Source: Dysidea avara (taxonomy: Eukaryota > Porifera > Demospongiae > Dictyoceratida > Dysideidae). Taken from it: a stretch of DNA of 64,000 nucleotides. The position numbers and the translations under genes are program-made. The notes beneath the pieces are model-generated. The model was given only the letters and a program-made list of their open reading frames with translations, was not told where the DNA came from and ran no database searches. The stretch spans positions 22,095,133-22,159,132 of the forward strand of contig NC_089274.1 of the NCBI RefSeq assembly GCF_963678975.1, in the 5' to 3' direction. Shown here one piece after another: positions 59,926 through 64,000 of the stretch (within the stretch, counting starts at the first letter, position 1; the number at the start of each line of letters is the position of its first letter).

Positions 59926-61982
59926 ATGTATAGATTTATCTGTAGAATATAACACATGTATCTTCAGTGGTACCATTCTATCATGTAATCAGCTATATTA
60001 TAGTTGGGCTATTCAACACTATATAGTTATAAACTGTTGAGATTATATGATACCAATGGACAAAACTAAGCCATGCGTTAAACACTTTTTTATCCTGATA
60101 CATGCAATATTGGTGGATAGTCTAATCTAAAGCTTTTCTTCAAGAGACATAATATCCATCTAGACCCAAGAATGTAATAAGGTGTGCTTGCAATCATCAA
60201 GCTATAGCTACCAACCCCAAATTGCTTCTTTTTTTCTTTGTGTGTGGTTGGGGAAAAGCCCAAGAAAAAAACATTCTATACACCTGAGACTAACAAGATC
60301 ACACCCTAATTCCCTTGTCATCAGTAGCTATGTTGCAGCCTACTTGATGGGATGTCAATTCAATGAAGTTAAGTAGTACTCACAGATGGTTCTAGGTAGG
60401 TATATAGCTCTTAGCAGGAATAACACTACACACAAAGTGGTGTAAAGGAGTATGATATAATATTGGTTTCAATTATCTTTTCATTAAATCTCAAATTCCA
60501 TATAGTTAGCTGTAATAACTCCTTATGGTTTATTACATCATAACACCTTCTAAATATAAAGGGCACACAACCCTGAACTTTATGAACAGAGCCTCTTAGA
60601 TACAGTATTAAATTCTGTGTGGCTGCACCTGCTGGCATAACTGGCAGTAACTGTAATATAGCCTACTGTATGTAGTACATTTGCTGAGCAATCTAGCTAC
60701 TGTTGGAACATATCTCAAGTGTATCTTGCTTTTTTATAAGATCTTGCTCTTGTATGGTATTGTACCTATCCTATATAGCTAATGCATTAACTCACAGCTG
60801 TTGACAGAAAAGTTGCTGGGATAAGTTCTAGTAGATAAGTAGATAATTTAGTCCAGTTGACTAGTAATGGCAATACTGCACTATTTATAGGTGTATCAAA
60901 GGTTTATCTTATAATGACCTTATAGAAGATTGAGGCCTTACCCTATACATATGTCAGACTGTCCATTGTCATTTTAGCGACCTTACAACAGTGGTATTGT
61001 ATTGACAGTCAAATGCAGTTTCAATTTACAGTTTTGTTGATATACATTCAGTAAGCTGTCATTCTCATAGATACCCTTTAACATTATGAGATAGTTGGGA
61101 GAGGAAATAAATACGTGGGGAGTATACTAGGAAGTGAACACTTTTATTCACAGAATGTGAGTAACTGTAGTACCAGCAGATACCGGTACATTAACCTTGG
61201 CATAATGTATGAGAGTAAATTTAGAGGAAAGTTTTTGCCAAATAACATTAGGTGTGGACTGGACTAAACCTCTAGTGGTTGTGTAGTGTAAGAGTGTACA
61301 TTAGATATGGCCACTGAACATAGGCATCTCATGTTGCTTTTACAGAACCAAGAGTATACTGTATTATTATAGGTATGTCACATAAATTATGTGCATCTCA
61401 GTAGCTAATGTATTATTATTATTATGCATGCTTATTGAATTAGTTAAAAGATACTCATGTGTGTACAGAACCAGTATTTGCTATGATATGGAATGTATCG
61501 GAAGCAACTCAATGGTCTTTGAAATCTGTACTAGCTAGCTATTCTTCTCTTGTTGTGATCACACAGGAGTATGACGGCATGCTATAGGTAAGCTTCAGTC
61601 AATGATGCATGATAGTGCTACAACACATTCACTTGTAGCTTATCATACAGTACTGTTAATATAGTATAAAGGGTTAATCAATGTGTGTAAAAATCTTCAA
61701 TGTCCTAACCAATTCTTCTTGATCATTTGTTGCATAATCCCTTTTATGTTTTTCATCATACGTGATAGCATCTCTAGTGCAATATTCCAAGTATCTTCAA
61801 AGAAAAGGTCCAGTTCCATATCAACTATGCAGTTATTCATATGAGCCTCAAATGGTATTAACTGCTATGTCTATAATTTTGAGATTACTTAAAGACTAGT
61901 TAAAGTACCCGCAACTATGTGTCCAATTAATCCATGACCACAAATTACTGTACAGGTGTCACCGTCAGATTGACTGATGTAT

Positions 61983-61984
61983 TT

Positions 61985-62062
<78 letters not shown>
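61983..62062. repeat. (ATTG)n microsatellite
   Basis: About 19 tandem ATTG/TTGA units. The orthologous tract at 22741-22779 has about nine. Confidence 0.97.
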
Positions 62063-64000
62063 ACTGAGACATACTGGTATGTTCAGGAAAAATACCACAC
62101 ATGTACATTGCAAATGTCAGAGTAAAAGCGAAAGTGGCAGGGCTCAGTCCTAAGGTGTTGCCTAGTCTAGATATGCTCCCCCAGAAAGGCAATTTTGTAA
62201 TACTGTGCATGTGTAAGTTGCTATAGCTAGCTGTCTGACAAGCAGTTAGAAATAGGCACTGACTAAAAAAACACCTCTGTGATACTGTTTAACTCTTAAA
62301 CATTGTAATGATGAGGTAAACTGTAAGGAATGTTTCCACAAAGAAAAACAAAGCTGAATGTAACAATAATTATTTTAAAGGTGCTTAATACAGACTGAGT
62401 GGACATGAAGCTGATCTGCATGGGTGAAAGCACAGGTAGCAGAAAGGGCTACTATCTATGGCAAAACACAGGTTACAGTATAGGGTTGTTTTTATCAGTT
62501 GTTGCCATTAAAACAAAATACTGAATGTTCACTATACTTTTGGTTAGTTTAGCTTCATAATCACTTTTGAGAGTTACTTTTTAAAATTTCAGCCAAAAGG
62601 TGGTGAAGCTCTGTCACACCTACTCTGATGCCCTTGATGATGGTGCATACATATGTGTATGGACTCTAATTATGTCAGCTGTATACCATTAGCCCTTGCA
62701 CCTCAACAGACCATCAGTCTAAAGACTGTGGGGAAGCCTCACCAAGCTGTGTTAAGTGAGCCTTCCTGCGGTCTATAATTTAACAGGATATGAAAAGTGA
62801 AAAATCTAGTTGTTTAGTTCAACTTAGGATTCTCCAAATCCTTTAGACTTAGTCCATAAGTGACATGATGATCACAAAGATAACTTTGGGATCCTGTACA
62901 CCGACCATAACAACCACCATCAGTTAATGGAGGATGAGTACTTTTAATTATGATGCTAAAGATTCATATTACATATTAATAACGAATGACTGCATGCATG
63001 CATTATTTAAATTTATGGGCACATGAAGCTTTGATTTTTTCCAATGTTTGGTAATGGACAGGAGTTTGGGGTTCCTGCTGCTGATAGATTTTGAAAATTA
63101 AAATGCTTCAAGATTTACTAGATTCATAATTTCATGGATATAGTACAAAATATTTTCAATATAGCTATGCTTGGTTCTCTTCAAGTCCTAAATGTTTATG
63201 GCTGGTCAGATATTGTAGTGATCCAAATTGAAATGAAAAGTTCAAGTTTAAATTCCAAGTCAGTCTTACATTTAGTTAGCTGTATAATTTCTGAATAATT
63301 ATTATGAATGCTCTATTAGAAAACATCTGACTGCTCTATTAGAAAACATCTGACTGCTCTATTAGATTATCTTTCAGTGCTACCCTAATCATCTCTGCAG
63401 TGACAAGGTTTCACCAAAAGGCATGAGGCCTGTACAAGGATGCTTCTCAGATTAAAAAACTGACCATGTTCTCCTTTAATTCACTTTCGAGGAATCAATG
63501 TAAGTTAGTATATAGTTGTTAGCCATGCCATAAAATTAATTTTGCATCTGAAAATATGTCTCAACCATCAATTACTGAGAAGTTAAGAGGCCATTATGTT
63601 TTATTTTCAGTTATGTTCAGCCTGTTATATATGAGCAAAGGACAGTATAAGTAAGAAATGTCTCTGCAATTAATACATGGCCACAGAGAAGCCATAATGC
63701 ACTACCACAAATCAACACTTTGTACAGCATGCAAATAAAATGGCTAAGTCCAGGATGCATGTACTGTATGTACTGCAGTGAAAAATCAAGCCTGTAGCTT
63801 TAGTTGCAAACTCTTGCTATTATCGAGTTATGCTTGTCTGAAGGTATTAGTAGTAGATTATAAATTTGTATATGATCCCTAATACACAACTACGTAATAT
63901 AGAGAGAAATGTAACAATGCTTTCGATGATGTTATAGCAGAAAACTACAGGGTGTGGCAGTTGTAGTTATCACATGATATAGTGGCTGCACCTTTTACCA

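Larger units (their letters stand above)
57798..63999. repeat. FReD duplication unit 6 (right half of block B)
   Basis: Colinear with 18240-23520 up to about 62790. It then continues through sequence found inverted at 24415-25511, and from 63897 matches the start of unit 3 (30291). It therefore shows the probable original order of the array. Three CTCTATTAGA motifs lie at 63310-63367. No gene other than the FReD copy is seen. Confidence 0.85.

Overview
The window is AT-rich, intron-poor looking eukaryotic DNA. It is dominated by a tandem gene family for secreted fibrinogen-related domain (FReD) lectins and by a dense load of transposable elements, minisatellites and MITEs. Secreted FReD proteins, non-LTR and DIRS-like retroelements and tRNA-derived SINEs point to an invertebrate metazoan nuclear genome. 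A demosponge is my best guess, from general impression only. No bacterial operon, rRNA, true tRNA or CRISPR array is visible.

The backbone is a repeated unit of about 6 kb, each with one single-exon FReD gene on the minus strand. Six copies are present: 1597-2400, 19537-20346, 31511-32308, 45579-46382, 53048-53857 and 59116-59925. Copies 1, 4 and 5 are open. Copies 2, 3 and 6 each carry one premature TAG in an otherwise open frame. In copies 2 and 3 the TAG replaces the same tryptophan codon. A two-gene block of about 11 kb is duplicated: 431-6130 plus 18240-23520 is colinear with about 51853-62790.

The first block is split by a 12.1-kb insertion (6131-18239). Its ends are 119-bp terminal inverted repeats, identical by eye, that run inward into oppositely oriented 18-bp minisatellite arrays. 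A 6-bp target duplication (ATTTTC) flanks it, and the empty site survives in the second block near 57795. Inside lie a foldback element, a small MITE, a broken DUF7869-like transposase gene with its own inverted repeats, and an 85-bp minisatellite.

Between 23.5 and 30.3 kb the unit is disrupted by a truncated non-LTR retrotransposon, a 1.1-kb inversion, a 31-bp minisatellite and a Harbinger-like MITE. From 34.2 to 51.8 kb the array is interrupted by unrelated sequence: a (GT)n tract, a DIRS-like reverse-transcriptase remnant split by an insertion, SINEs, hairpins, hAT-type MITEs, and a 2.7-kb TIR transposon with a decayed CXC-motif gene. The array resumes at 51.85 kb. A short palindromic motif (CTCTAATAGAG with a GATCGAGATA or CAGTCAC flank) recurs at about a dozen places in different element types.

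Functionally, the only clearly cellular genes are the FReD lectins, probably secreted recognition proteins diversifying by tandem duplication and decay. Nearly everything else is mobile or repetitive DNA.
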